DNA from: Leisingera sp. S132
GTDB lineage: Bacteria > Pseudomonadota > Alphaproteobacteria > Rhodobacterales > Rhodobacteraceae
DNA length: 64,000 nucleotides
Reading direction: 5' to 3'
Assembly (NCBI RefSeq): GCF_025144465.1
Contig: NZ_CP083553.1
Location: 990,001-1,054,000, forward strand
Shown: positions 1 through 10,815 of the stretch, one piece after another
Numbering within the stretch: the stretch's first letter is position 1
Layout: each line of letters opens with the position of its first letter
Translations under genes and position numbers: made by a program
The notes under the pieces: model-generated
Databases searched by the model: none
What the model was told of the DNA's origin: nothing
What the model saw: the letters and a program-made list of their open reading frames with translations, nothing else

Positions 1-1499
<1,499 letters not shown>

Positions 1500-1715
1500 A
1501 TCCAGTAACAGACAGTGTTACACGGAACCAAATAAGCAAACACATCCCAAAACGCAAAACTTGGACTGTTGATTGTAACCGACGCAGGTTGTTGTGCCTG
1601 CCGCTACCCGGCGGTGACACAGCAACCGGGCGGCAACGCGCATTTGCTGAAGCAAATACGCTGCCTGCCGCTCGCCAGCCTTGCTCCGCAAGGCCGTCGG
1701 AGTTGGATTTTTCTT

Positions 1716-1834
1716 GGTTTGGTGGCTACAGCACAAGTGAAACACCCGGTCCCATCCCGAACCCGGAAGTTAAGCACTGTCGCGCCGATGGTACTTGGGC
1801 TCAAGCCCTGGGAGAGTAGGTCACCGCCAAACCT
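1716..1834 (+). rRNA. rrf: 5S ribosomal RNA
   Basis: A 119-nt gene whose ends pair as helix I (GGTTTGGTGG with CCGCCAAACC). The conserved CCCATCCCGAACCCGGAAGT loop region is present. It lies about 215 nt after the 23S 3' end in the same transcription unit. The 23S-5S spacer contains a short perfect stem-loop (ATTTGCT/AGCAAAT near 1640-1656), probably a processing structure. Confidence 0.97.
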
Positions 1835-1877
1835 AGTAAAATCCAAACATCTCTCTAAACGATACAAAAAAACCTGA

Positions 1878-1954
<77 letters not shown>

Positions 1955-2556
1955 AAAACATCAAATTATTACAATGCTTTACACTCCGAAGTCGCGGGGC
2001 TTCTTGCGTTTGGCGCCGCCTCTCCGCTGGAAGCACTGTGGAAGCAAAGGAAGCCAAGTAGTGCTGTGGCTGGGTAGCCACAGCACGTCAAGGAACCAAG
2101 CCATAAAAAGCCGGGTTGAACCGCACCGGGTTTGCCGTAAGCGTTGCATCCGACCCCCTATTTGGCGTCTTTAGACATAGGCCTCTAAAGCCTATATTGG
2201 CGCTACGCGCCAATACGAGAACTCAAATTTGCGCACTTTGCGGCCCATTGCAGACACTCGTCACAACCCGCCGCCGCAATGCAGCGGTCGTCAGAGCAGT
2301 CATTGGCAACCGAGTGCAGCATTTCCAACCATCCAGCGTCTCCCGTGGGACCTTCCAGTTGTTCGCTGAGGGTGCGAAAAACCGGCACCAAACAAGCCTC
2401 TTCCCCTGGCAACGGGCGGGAAACGGAAGTTCTGCAAGTGCGAAGTCCAGACAACAACAGCGGATCTGCTTTGCTCCTTGATGATTGAAGAAAGCCAAAG
2501 GCGCCAATATCTTTGGGTTGAGTTGTCTTTCAGAAATACATTCAAACGAGGTTCCG
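1955..2556. other. Intergenic stretch after the rRNA operon, with three hairpins
   Basis: No convincing gene was found in about 600 bp; short frames on both strands look like noise. Three perfect inverted repeats occur: GTGCTGTGGCT/AGCCACAGCAC (11-bp stem, 2061-2086), CTTTAGA/TCTAAAG (2169-2190) and TATTGGCGC/GCGCCAATA (9-bp stem, 2195-2215). None is followed by a T-run, so they are not classical terminators. They could be RNA-processing or Rho-related structures, or remnants of inserted DNA. The ribosome-binding site for the next gene (CGAGG, 2547-2551) is at the right end. Confidence 0.6.
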
Positions 2557-5500
2557 GTGCCGATTGATGAAACCGCAATACGCCAATGGGCTGACCGTCA
2601 TGAATGTCGAAGCAGTCTGCCAATTCTAGTTCGCCGATTGATTCGCGAGACTACAAATTCGCTAGTATCAATGCGTTTTCCTGGTAACGAAGCAGTCGAT
2701 CTGCCTGGCCTCGACGGGCAAACAGAATGTGAAACTGCGACCACTTGGGTGCCTGCGGGTCGAGGGGTCTGGGAAATGGGCTGCAACCAAGACCCTCGCG
2801 CGAAAGCTGAGGGTGACTATAGGAAGCGAACTGACGAAACCTCTCAAGACAAGCGTGAAAACAGCAGCTTTGTTTTCGTAACGCCGCGACGATGGAACGG
2901 GAAAGACGATTGGCTCGAAGAGCGTCGTCGCGAAGGCACCTGGGCGTCTGTCGAAGCATACGATGCGATAGACCTCGAAACTTGGCTAGAGGAAGCCCCT
3001 GCCACCGCTCGCTGGTTGGGTGAAAAACTAGGGATGGCCTCGCCTGGGCTAAAGACACCCCGTGAGTGGTGGAGCAGTTGGGCGACGGCATCGCCCCCCC
3101 CATTGTCGATTGGGCTTGTTGCTACCAGAAGACACAATGAGCAACAGGCCTTGTTGGAAAAACTACGGGACCGTCAATCCGTCATTCCGGTTCAAGCTGA
3201 CGACAGAGAAGAGGCCGTGGCATTTGTTATCGCCTCGTTGATCAAAGCTGATGCCGTTGAACTGTTAGATGAAACGCTTGTGGTGACATCAAGCGAAGCC
3301 AGAATTTCTGCGGGTCCCGGCCATCTGATTGTCATTGCCGACGTGAAGGAAGGTGACGACCCAGACTTTGGTGATCGCCGGAATTTAACCATTGTTCGCG
3401 CGTACCCCAAAGGCCGATTGGATGTTCGCGAAGCTCTCCTTCTCTCACATGTCCCGGCAGAGGCTTTCCGCACAGAGCTTGAGCGTATGGGTTTGCCTCG
3501 AGATGATGCCGACAGCTTGGCGCTGAAGGTGGGGCATTCTGTTCCCGTTCTGAGGCGCCAGCTCTCCAGTGACCCAGACGTTCGACGACCTACTTGGGCA
3601 AGGGACCGAGCATCAGCCAAACGTTTGCTCCCCTTTGCAATGGCAGGCTCTTGGGTTGAACATGAAAACACGGACGATGAGACAGTTTTGCAGCTCCTTG
3701 GCGAGTTAGAGGACAGCGATGTCGAGGCACTTAGGGATGATTTGCTCTCGTTAGATGACGCACCAATTGCTCGCTACGGCCATGTAAACGTAGTTGTATC
3801 GCAACTTGATGCACTATTCGCAGTGGGGCCATACATCGAAAGGGGCGACTTGGATCGCTTCTTCCAACTCGCTCTGGAGCTTCTCGGCGATAGAGACCCC
3901 GCCTTAGATCTTCCCCAAGACCAATGGTATATGGCGAATGTTCTTGGACACGCCCGAAATTTCTCGGGCGCTCTGCTTTCTGGTTTGGGTGATGCACTCT
4001 GCATTCTGTCCGTGCATGGTGCTGAAATCTGTGGGGGGCGACTAGGAATTGACCTGTCCCATCGTATCGGCCAAATCGTTCGTTCACTGATGCAAGACGC
4101 TGACGAAGAACGTTGGCTCTCCATTCGGGGGCAGTTGCGAACCCTGGCCGAGGCGTCCCCCACTGCATTCCTTGATTGTCTGGAAGCAGAGCTTCGCAAA
4201 CCAGAACCTGCGATACGTGCGATTATGGGTACGACTGATGGCATCGGGAGCGGGGAGTGCTTGCGAACCAATTTACTTTGGTCGTTGGAGATTTTGGCTT
4301 GGCACCCGGGCTATTTTTCGCGTGTTGCCGAGATCGTGTTTGGATTGCGCCAGATCGAGGTCGAAGATAACTGGTCAAACTCTCCAAAATCGACGGCACG
4401 TTCGCTGTTTTTAGCTTGGTTGCCCTCAACTGCTCTTGGACTTGATGAACGGATGCGCGTCCTGCGTCGATTGTCTGATCAATACAGGCTCCCAACAATG
4501 GATGTTTGCATTTCGCTTCTACCGGGAGGTGGACCTGGCTTCGCGTCGAGAACAGCCAGACCGCAGTGGCGGGCTCTAGATGCTGAGGTGCGAACCCCCA
4601 CAAATGTAGATGTTCACGAAGCAGCCCTAGAAGCCAGCCGCCTGCTTCTCGACATGTCGCCATTCGACAAAGTGGAACTCGAAAAGCTCCTAGAGGTGGT
4701 AACACGGTTGCACCCGAGTGACTTAGCTCGTCTGGTATCCGAAGTCGAAAACTGGTCGAGTGCCGCCAGTGACGAAGACAAAGCTGAACTTAGGCATAAT
4801 CTCCGGCAGCGTGATGTCATGCAGGCCTATCAGGAAAGCGACGAGGAAGAAGAACTAGTGGCGGCTCTGCGGCGCATGGAGGCCACTCTTGAACCGCATT
4901 CTCCCACGACTCGCCATAAATGGCTGTTCGAGAATTCGTATGTTGAATGGCGAGCCTTGGTGGAAGACGAAGGTGAAGGGCGCTTGTCGTGGCAAGAACG
5001 GAATACACTTGTACAAGAGCGGCGTCAGGCTGCGCTTCAAGAGATTGAGCAAGAACTAGGAGATGAAGCCGTTCTCGCATTTGCCTTGAGCGTGAAACAG
5101 CCAGATATCGTCGCGCAAGTGCTACTACCCCAAGAAGCAAGCGTCGAAACGGCTGTTTTTTGGCTTGGCAAAGCCCTTCGGTCAGAAGTCAGCGATAAAT
5201 CGAATACGTTTTTGAGGCAACTGATATGGAGTACAAGTTGGATCGACCTTAACCAAGCAGTCCGTGCTCTTGAAGAACAATGCCTTCTGGAAGATGAGGA
5301 GAGCAGATCAAGGATTGCAGAGAACCTTCCCGGAACTCCGGTCGGTTGGCAAGTCGCAGAAACCCTCGGAGATGACATCTCCGCTACTTTCTGGAATTCG
5401 ACATCAATACGTGTGTGGGATGATACACCTGTTGAAGATGTTGAATACGCCGTAACCAAGTTACTTGATTTCAAGAGACCCCGCTCTGCGTTTTCCGCCG

Positions 5501-6348
5501 TTCAATTTTTTGAAGGTCGTTTATCTGCCAATCTGTGGATCAATATACTCCAGGCCATTGCGCGTGGAGAAGAACCCGAAGGACACTTTCCTGAAGCATA
5601 CAGGCTGGATGAAGTGTTCCAGTTTCTCGATGAAGCGGAAGGAATTACTGACGAGCAAATCGCCAACCTTGAATTACCTTTCGTACCGTTACTGTGCCGC
5701 CATGGGCACCGACACCACAAGAGAACGCTAGCGTTACATCGACAGCTTGCCAGTGATCCTAGTTTGTTCATTGAACTTCTCTGTTGGCACTATCGACGGC
5801 GGGATGGCGTAGAGGAGCCTGAGAGAGATGGACTTTCCCCTGAGAGGCGTGAATTCCTCGCAGAGTTGGCGTATCATGGACTTCAGGGGTGGAACCAGAT
5901 TCCGGGCCTTGATCCAGAAGGCCACATTGACGCGGACGAGTTCAACTCTTGGGCAGACACTGCGCTGAGCAAGGCCGAGGAGGCTGGACGTAAAGAAGTT
6001 GCTGAGACGCATCTAGGCGCAGTGCTGGCCCGGTTAGCCCGGCATCGTTCATGGGACGACTGGTTGCCCCCGTGTGTTCTGGACTACCTTGATCGCCCGG
6101 AGAACGGTGGTTTGAGGGAACGCTTCAACCTTGGAGTAGGTAACGCGAGAGGTGTCACGTCGCGAGGCCCATATGATGGAGGTGAGCAAGAAAGACGCCT
6201 TGCCGACCGGTATCGTGAATTGGCTACGCGATTTGGTAATTCGCATCCCAGAATTTCTGAAACGCTGATATCCATAGCCGCAGGGTACGAATGGGACGGA
6301 CGTCGCCACGATGAAAGAGCCGCCATTGGCGAAAGATGGCACCCATGA
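2557..6348 (+). CDS. Large nuclease-like/helical-repeat protein, putative defence function
   Basis: A 1263-residue protein without signal peptide or membrane segments. The open frame extends upstream to a TTG at 2485, but GTG 2557 is preferred: a CGAGG ribosome-binding site lies 5 nt before it, and the conserved-looking start PIDETAIRQWADRH begins there. Residues 40-110 contain FPGNEAVDLPGLDG, VPAGRGVWEMG and FVFVTPRRW. From memory this pattern opens a family of large bacterial proteins of unknown function and could be a PD-(D/E)XK-like nuclease fold; the catalytic residues cannot be assigned. Residues 180-330 resemble an NTPase-like region, but no P-loop (GxxxxGK[ST]) is visible. The remaining 900 residues are acidic, helical and rich in Trp and Leu, as in HEAT/TPR-type scaffolds. 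Base composition is AT-richer than the flanks. The neighbours (tRNA, IS66, phage-like HTH genes) suggest horizontal transfer. A role in defence is inference only. Confidence 0.7.
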   Translation: MPIDETAIRQWADRHECRSSLPILVRRLIRETTNSLVSMRFPGNEAVDLPGLDGQTECETATTWVPAGRGVWEMGCNQDPRAKAEGDYRKRTDETSQDKRENSSFVFVTPRRWNGKDDWLEERRREGTWASVEAYDAIDLETWLEEAPATARWLGEKLGMASPGLKTPREWWSSWATASPPPLSIGLVATRRHNEQQALLEKLRDRQSVIPVQADDREEAVAFVIASLIKADAVELLDETLVVTSSEARISAGPGHLIVIADVKEGDDPDFGDRRNLTIVRAYPKGRLDVREALLLSHVPAEAFRTELERMGLPRDDADSLALKVGHSVPVLRRQLSSDPDVRRPTWARDRASAKRLLPFAMAGSWVEHENTDDETVLQLLGELEDSDVEALRDDLLSLDDAPIARYGHVNVVVSQLDALFAVGPYIERGDLDRFFQLALELLGDRDPALDLPQDQWYMANVLGHARNFSGALLSGLGDALCILSVHGAEICGGRLGIDLSHRIGQIVRSLMQDADEERWLSIRGQLRTLAEASPTAFLDCLEAELRKPEPAIRAIMGTTDGIGSGECLRTNLLWSLEILAWHPGYFSRVAEIVFGLRQIEVEDNWSNSPKSTARSLFLAWLPSTALGLDERMRVLRRLSDQYRLPTMDVCISLLPGGGPGFASRTARPQWRALDAEVRTPTNVDVHEAALEASRLLLDMSPFDKVELEKLLEVVTRLHPSDLARLVSEVENWSSAASDEDKAELRHNLRQRDVMQAYQESDEEEELVAALRRMEATLEPHSPTTRHKWLFENSYVEWRALVEDEGEGRLSWQERNTLVQERRQAALQEIEQELGDEAVLAFALSVKQPDIVAQVLLPQEASVETAVFWLGKALRSEVSDKSNTFLRQLIWSTSWIDLNQAVRALEEQCLLEDEESRSRIAENLPGTPVGWQVAETLGDDISATFWNSTSIRVWDDTPVEDVEYAVTKLLDFKRPRSAFSAVQFFEGRLSANLWINILQAIARGEEPEGHFPEAYRLDEVFQFLDEAEGITDEQIANLELPFVPLLCRHGHRHHKRTLALHRQLASDPSLFIELLCWHYRRRDGVEEPERDGLSPERREFLAELAYHGLQGWNQIPGLDPEGHIDADEFNSWADTALSKAEEAGRKEVAETHLGAVLARLARHRSWDDWLPPCVLDYLDRPENGGLRERFNLGVGNARGVTSRGPYDGGEQERRLADRYRELATRFGNSHPRISETLISIAAGYEWDGRRHDERAAIGERWHP

Positions 6349-6809
6349 ATGGATGACCACTTTCCCTTACGAAATGGCAGAAGGCGCGGCTTGCTATCAG
6401 GTTCGTGGGTGCGGCGAATGTCTACTTTGATGAGCCGCGTTGCAGGATCAATTTCCATCGCTCAACGGCAGTATTTCTACAACAAGATAATACAGACGTT
6501 TAGAGTTTCGTGGAGGCGATCTGCTCCTGTGAAAAACGCCAATTCCTTTTTTGCAGAAGCCTTGCAGCTGCACCCAAATGATGATGCTTTCAAGCAGGGC
6601 CAAGAGGGAGCAACCTTATCTCAGTGCTTGCTCTGGACTATGTTCCGGACTGCAAGGTGAATTCTCGATTTTCTGCCGCAATCCAAGTGTCCGCTTTAGA
6701 GAAGGGGCTTGTTGTAGGCGCTCGTGCAGCGCAGGTCTGCTTCCCGCCCGCATGCCTTTGGCCTGCCCGGCGGAACCGGACAGGTTTGACGCAGTTCTGG
6801 AATGCTGAC
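6349..6809. other. Gene-poor stretch between the large protein and the IS66 gene
   Basis: An open frame starts with ATG at 6349, directly after the stop of the large gene, and would encode 103 residues. It has no recognisable motif, biased composition and no separate ribosome-binding site, so it is not called. Overlapping frames on both strands are equally weak. The segment probably includes the downstream end of the IS66-type element, but its terminal inverted repeat could not be identified by eye. Confidence 0.4.
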
Positions 6810-8465
6810 TTACTCGATGCCGAAGCGCCCCTTGGGACAATGCCAAGGCAGAAGCTTGTCGTACTCAGATCTCGGATGAGCTGCGGCCATTCGTTCGAAC
6901 AACCAGGTCAAGTAAGCATAGGGCTCAACACCATTCAGCTTGCAGGTGCCGATGATGCTGGCCATCAATGCCCAATTGCGGCCACCAATTTCGGATCCGG
7001 CAAATAGCGCATTCTTTCTGAGCAACGCAATCGGGCGAATGGTGTTCTCAACTGCGTTGTTGTCGAATTCCACCCTCCCGTCATCCAGGAAGACAGTCAG
7101 CCCATGTTGAAGCTTCATTGTATAGGTGATCGCCGCCCCAAGCGGTGATTTCATTGATATCTCACCGGCCACCTGACGAAGAAGGTCGAAAAGCTTGGCG
7201 ACGATTGGTTTCGCTTCCTTTTGACGCAGCGCCAGCCGAACCGGCGCGGTCGCGCCCTTAATTGCGCGTTCAATATCATAAATCCGGTTGATCAACGCTA
7301 TGACCTCGTCCGCCCTTTCCGACTTGGTCGCCTTGAACACATCAAGGAATTTACGGCGTACGTGCGCCCAGCAGTAGGCAAGTGTCAGAGGGCCGCCGTC
7401 TCGATCATCCCACATCAGGCGATTATAGCCAGCATAACCATCGACTTGCAGCGTGCCGGAAAATCCGTTCAGGATTTTTTCGGCATGTGCGCCGCGCCTG
7501 GATTCCTCGAAATTGAAGACCACTCCCGGCGGTGCGTTCCCCAACCAGCGTCGATCGTCGCGGCACAACGCCCAAACATAGCATGTCTTTGTCTTGCCGT
7601 TTCCAGGCAGCAACTGCGACAGGACTGTCTCGTCCATATTCAGTTTTGTGCTGGATTTCAGGTTCGTGGCCAACGCCTCGTGAAGCGGCACCAACGCATC
7701 TCCCAGCTGATCCATCAGCCGCACCATTGTGGATCGGTGAAACTTGATGCCGGAGCGTTTGAAGATCTGCTCCTGGCGATAGTTCGGGACGAAATCCGCA
7801 AACTTGGAGACCGCAAGACCAGCGATCAATCGATCGTCGAAACGAGTGTAGTCGAAAGCGCGTGGGGGGACCTTTGCTTGAATAAACTTGTCGCAATGCC
7901 GACAGATGTATTTGGGAAAGTGTTCCCGAATGACACGCACTTCAGCTGGTTTGTAGGTCAAACGTTCTATCACCTGTTCACCCATCGGCCGCATGCTGCA
8001 GCCACAGGAGCATGTGTTGCCCTGCGCCGGTTCAACAATGCGATCTTCTCGCGGTAGATGATCCGGGATAACAACTGGCTGTTTGCCCCTCGTACCACGC
8101 TTCTTGAAGTTTTTTTCCGTCTCGGGATCAGCTGAAACACCATCTTGATCAGGCTTTTTTGGTTCAGCTGACGTCTCAGACGTATCCTGGCCGCCATTGC
8201 GCTTCATCTTTGGTGTTTTTTCACTGGAGGAGCCGAACTGCATGTCAGCTAACTTGTTCAAATGCGCTCTGAGGCGACGGTTGTCAGATTTGATGACTTT
8301 TGTTTCGGCCATGAGCGTCGAGATATTCGCATCCTTCAGCACGATCTCGTTGTCATGTTCAGCCTCGCGCTGATGATCAGCTTTCGATATGCGGATCGCT
8401 GTTTTTGACACGAATGTATCCGAATGCCTTGCGAGATCCGCACAGGCAGATTGAATATCTATCAT
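6810..8465 (-). CDS. tnpC: IS66-family transposase (TnpC)
   Basis: A 551-residue DDE transposase. An N-terminal coiled-coil/leucine-rich part (residues 35-75) is followed by a zinc-finger region (Cys152, 154, 156 and Cys188, 191). The catalytic core has D278 (LNMDET), D342 (LQVDGYAGY) and E473 (NNAVENTIRP). These motifs and the length fit IS66 TnpC. The reading frame is intact. The helper genes tnpA and tnpB that precede tnpC in classical IS66 elements are absent in the 200 nt upstream. It is either an ISBst12-type element, which carries only this gene, or an element that has lost its helpers. Confidence 0.93.
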   Translation of the reverse strand: MIDIQSACADLARHSDTFVSKTAIRISKADHQREAEHDNEIVLKDANISTLMAETKVIKSDNRRLRAHLNKLADMQFGSSSEKTPKMKRNGGQDTSETSAEPKKPDQDGVSADPETEKNFKKRGTRGKQPVVIPDHLPREDRIVEPAQGNTCSCGCSMRPMGEQVIERLTYKPAEVRVIREHFPKYICRHCDKFIQAKVPPRAFDYTRFDDRLIAGLAVSKFADFVPNYRQEQIFKRSGIKFHRSTMVRLMDQLGDALVPLHEALATNLKSSTKLNMDETVLSQLLPGNGKTKTCYVWALCRDDRRWLGNAPPGVVFNFEESRRGAHAEKILNGFSGTLQVDGYAGYNRLMWDDRDGGPLTLAYCWAHVRRKFLDVFKATKSERADEVIALINRIYDIERAIKGATAPVRLALRQKEAKPIVAKLFDLLRQVAGEISMKSPLGAAITYTMKLQHGLTVFLDDGRVEFDNNAVENTIRPIALLRKNALFAGSEIGGRNWALMASIIGTCKLNGVEPYAYLTWLFERMAAAHPRSEYDKLLPWHCPKGRFGIE

Positions 8466-8663
8466 GTGTTGTGTTCATCCCTTGTATGCTGCAGACGCAG
8501 CTTCTTCGAGCGCACCCGGCGAACCGGGAGCGTTTGCGCTTGATTTCTGAGTTTGGAAATGGGATGAAAAGGGAAGAGATCGTGGTAGACTACGGTTTTC
8601 CGAGCCCGGTTATGGATTGCAGTCCGCCGGGCTCAACCTTTTCAGAGCCTTGAGTTTAAGGAC

Positions 8664-8897
8664 TCATTTCGGTTTTCTTTCATACTCTGGATAGCGCTCC
8701 GGCCAGATCTCAGCTGGATGAACGCCGATTTTCTCAGCGATCAGCTCTTGCACTTTGGCAGAGACAGATCTTGAGTTGCTAACGGAAAGAACCGTGCTGT
8801 GACTCAAGCCTAATTCGCGGGCCACTTCATTGAAGTTACTGTCAGCACACTGAAGCAAGAACTTCGTCCTCAAGTGTCTGGCTTTCGAATCCTGCAC
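8664..8897 (-). CDS. Ner/Nlp-like DNA-binding protein
   Basis: A 77-residue protein with a helix-turn-helix (roughly residues 20-45, FNEVARELGLSHSTVLSVSN). It is followed by the HPAEIWPERYP segment that is characteristic of the Ner/Nlp family (phage Mu Ner, bacterial Nlp/SfsB). Such proteins are small transcriptional regulators, often phage-derived. It is divergent from the HTH gene at 9057 and shares about 160 bp of AT-rich intergenic DNA with it, an arrangement typical of a phage-like regulatory switch. No other phage genes are visible nearby. Confidence 0.8.
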   Translation of the reverse strand: MQDSKARHLRTKFLLQCADSNFNEVARELGLSHSTVLSVSNSRSVSAKVQELIAEKIGVHPAEIWPERYPEYERKPK

Positions 8898-9056
8898 ATC
8901 TCGCTCGCTTTTCGTGGTTCATACCACCGACGAATCACAAACTCGTAGCCTGATCAACAAAAAGCGCCCGAGTACACGTTATTTGCTTGAAACTACGGCG
9001 AAAAATACCAAACAGTCCTATTGACAAATTCACCGGACTTTTCAGCAGAATTCGCA

Positions 9057-9518
9057 ATGCCACGACTAAGGATATTCGAAGACCATGTATATCTGTTTCG
9101 AGGCGGCATCGGCACCCCGTCAACCGCTGAGGAGTTCCTGGAGCCGATAAAACGGACGGGCTCGTTGAAAGCGCTCAAAGAGGTTTTTCCAGTACGCCGG
9201 GCGGCTTTGCTGGAAGCGCTCGCTCGGTTTGGATTTGATTTTGACGACTTGCTGATGAATGACTTTGAACAAGACAATTCGGACGCCCAGATCGCTGAAA
9301 GACATGGGGTCGATGCCAAGTGGATACGGGCGCAACGAAAAAGGTTGCAGTTTCCAGCTTATATGGGCCGCCCATCCAAACATCCAACGCATGCGGAACT
9401 GGCCGAGGCCTTTCAATCGGCACGAGGAAACTACTCAGAGGCAGCCAGGCAGTTGGGGATGAACCGCGCAACCTTTACAAAGCGCTACCATGAGATGCTC
9501 GATATGACGCGGCATTAA
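9057..9518 (+). CDS. Putative DNA-binding protein with two HTH-like segments
   Basis: About 153 residues from ATG 9057 (MPRLRIFEDHVYLFRGG). The frame is open back to a TTG at 9021, but that triplet is part of TTGACA, which looks like a -35 element. The middle (NSDAQIAERHGVDAKWIRAQRKRL) and the C-terminus (NYSEAARQLGMNRATFTKRYHEM) each read as a helix-turn-helix, the latter like Fis-type or resolvase-type HTHs. I do not recognise the family. It is divergent from the Ner-like gene, so a paired regulatory role is plausible but inferred. Confidence 0.6.
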   Translation: MPRLRIFEDHVYLFRGGIGTPSTAEEFLEPIKRTGSLKALKEVFPVRRAALLEALARFGFDFDDLLMNDFEQDNSDAQIAERHGVDAKWIRAQRKRLQFPAYMGRPSKHPTHAELAEAFQSARGNYSEAARQLGMNRATFTKRYHEMLDMTRH

Positions 9519-9870
9519 GTTATTACAGGAAGTTTCTATCCAACTAAACTACCGTTATTAAGGCGAAAACCGGTCAGTTTGAACTACAAGCAGCCGTTTA
9601 CTATCGGAGCAGAATATGGCTGCTTCGAGCCCCTCCTGTGAATTCGATTTTCTCGCTACGAGCGCTCGCAGCACCAGATATGCAGCAAGGGCGAAAAAAT
9701 TGTCGCCGCCGTGCAGCGGGGAGGTCGGTCATTCATCGACTTTGCTGCATTTTTAAGCCAAATTACAAGTGGCCGGTCGAGGCGGTCTTTCGCTGCGCGC
9801 GCGACACCGGGCTCTTAAATTGTCGGCTGTATGTAGATAACCGGCATGGCTCCTGACCTGCGCCACGCTA
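9519..9870. other. Intergenic stretch, no gene recognised
   Basis: About 350 bp between the HTH gene and the hydrolase, which converge here. The only open frame (9638-9856) is short, rich in Arg and Cys and lacks motifs, so it is treated as noise. No clear terminator hairpin with a T-run was seen for either neighbour. Confidence 0.5.
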
Positions 9871-10815
9871 TTACACACCGTTGACTACGCGGGAGGCGAT
9901 GCGCTCCTTGTCCAGGTAGCCCGAAATTCCGTGGCGATTATCTGTCTGGTTGTCGATGTCGGCGGCATTTTCCACCGCCGGCAACACGTCGAAGTTCGCC
10001 GCATCGAGGGGGTAAAGCGCCACGATATCGCGCGGGTCGAACGCGTTGAACCAGCCGCTCACCCCTCGCGGAAACTTCAACGGCGTGAAACGCTGACGGA
10101 TCGCGCGAATCCCCAGCGGGCTACCCAGCGTCACGAACAGGGGAACGCGCGTATCAGACCTCTGGCTAAGGATGTTGAACGCCACCACCGAGCCAAGGGA
10201 ATGCCCAACAACCACGGTCGGGCGGTCGTCTAGCCCCGTGTTCACGATGCCGTCGATCGCGCGCTGCACGCCGGGCCGCGAGACATAGAGGAATACGTCG
10301 CGCAGGAAGACTTCGATTGCGCGCTGGCTGAGCCCTGTGGCGTTGCGGTCGATGGCGCGCACTATGGCCTGCACCCATTCCCAGTTGAGCGGCCCTTTCT
10401 CGCGCGGGTTGTCGCCGTATTCGGCATCGATCTGGTCGTCAGTGATCCCAGCCCCCTGCCGCATCTCGTTCGCGACTTCCTCTTGAAAGATAAGGAATTC
10501 GTCCTGAAGCGCATCGCCGCGCGTGTTGATTTTCGAGGCCAGAGGCAGACCGAATTGCGCGGTGATCTCGTCGAGCGCGTCGCCATAGAATGGAAGCTGA
10601 ATGTCGATACCGTCTGGGTTTATCACGCCTGCCTTGGACAAGCCGGTCCGGAACGCGGCCATCCATTCGGCGCGCACCTCGTCGGGAGTGCGGCCGCCCT
10701 GTGCACGGCCGTGAACGAAGAGGATCCGCTCTGGCTTGGCCGCGAAGGACTCGCGGCCAAGCAAGATGGCGGCCCCCGCAAGGGCGCCGGTCAGGGCATT
10801 GCGTCGTGAAATCAT
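9871..10815 (-). CDS. Exported alpha/beta hydrolase
   Basis: A 314-residue protein. The N-terminus MISRRNALTGALAGAAILLG followed by ESFA is a signal peptide, possibly Tat-dependent (two Arg before the hydrophobic stretch). The catalytic triad is readable: nucleophile S206 in GHSLGS, acid D260 or D263 (FNAFDPRDIVAL) and H295 (DNRHGISGY). This lipase-like serine hydrolase fold acts on ester or thioester substrates; the substrate is unknown. Its start overlaps the stop of the upstream caspase-like gene by 4 nt (ATGA), so the two are translationally coupled. It is the last gene of the exported-protease cluster. Confidence 0.88.
   Translation of the reverse strand: MISRRNALTGALAGAAILLGRESFAAKPERILFVHGRAQGGRTPDEVRAEWMAAFRTGLSKAGVINPDGIDIQLPFYGDALDEITAQFGLPLASKINTRGDALQDEFLIFQEEVANEMRQGAGITDDQIDAEYGDNPREKGPLNWEWVQAIVRAIDRNATGLSQRAIEVFLRDVFLYVSRPGVQRAIDGIVNTGLDDRPTVVVGHSLGSVVAFNILSQRSDTRVPLFVTLGSPLGIRAIRQRFTPLKFPRGVSGWFNAFDPRDIVALYPLDAANFDVLPAVENAADIDNQTDNRHGISGYLDKERIASRVVNGV

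Noticed and set aside
1500-1715. A gene in the 23S-5S spacer
   Set aside because: Frames are short and the segment carries only hairpins, as expected for an rRNA spacer.
2116-2481. A 121-codon frame in the gap after the rRNA operon
   Set aside because: No motif, no ribosome-binding site, and competing frames on the other strand of equal length.
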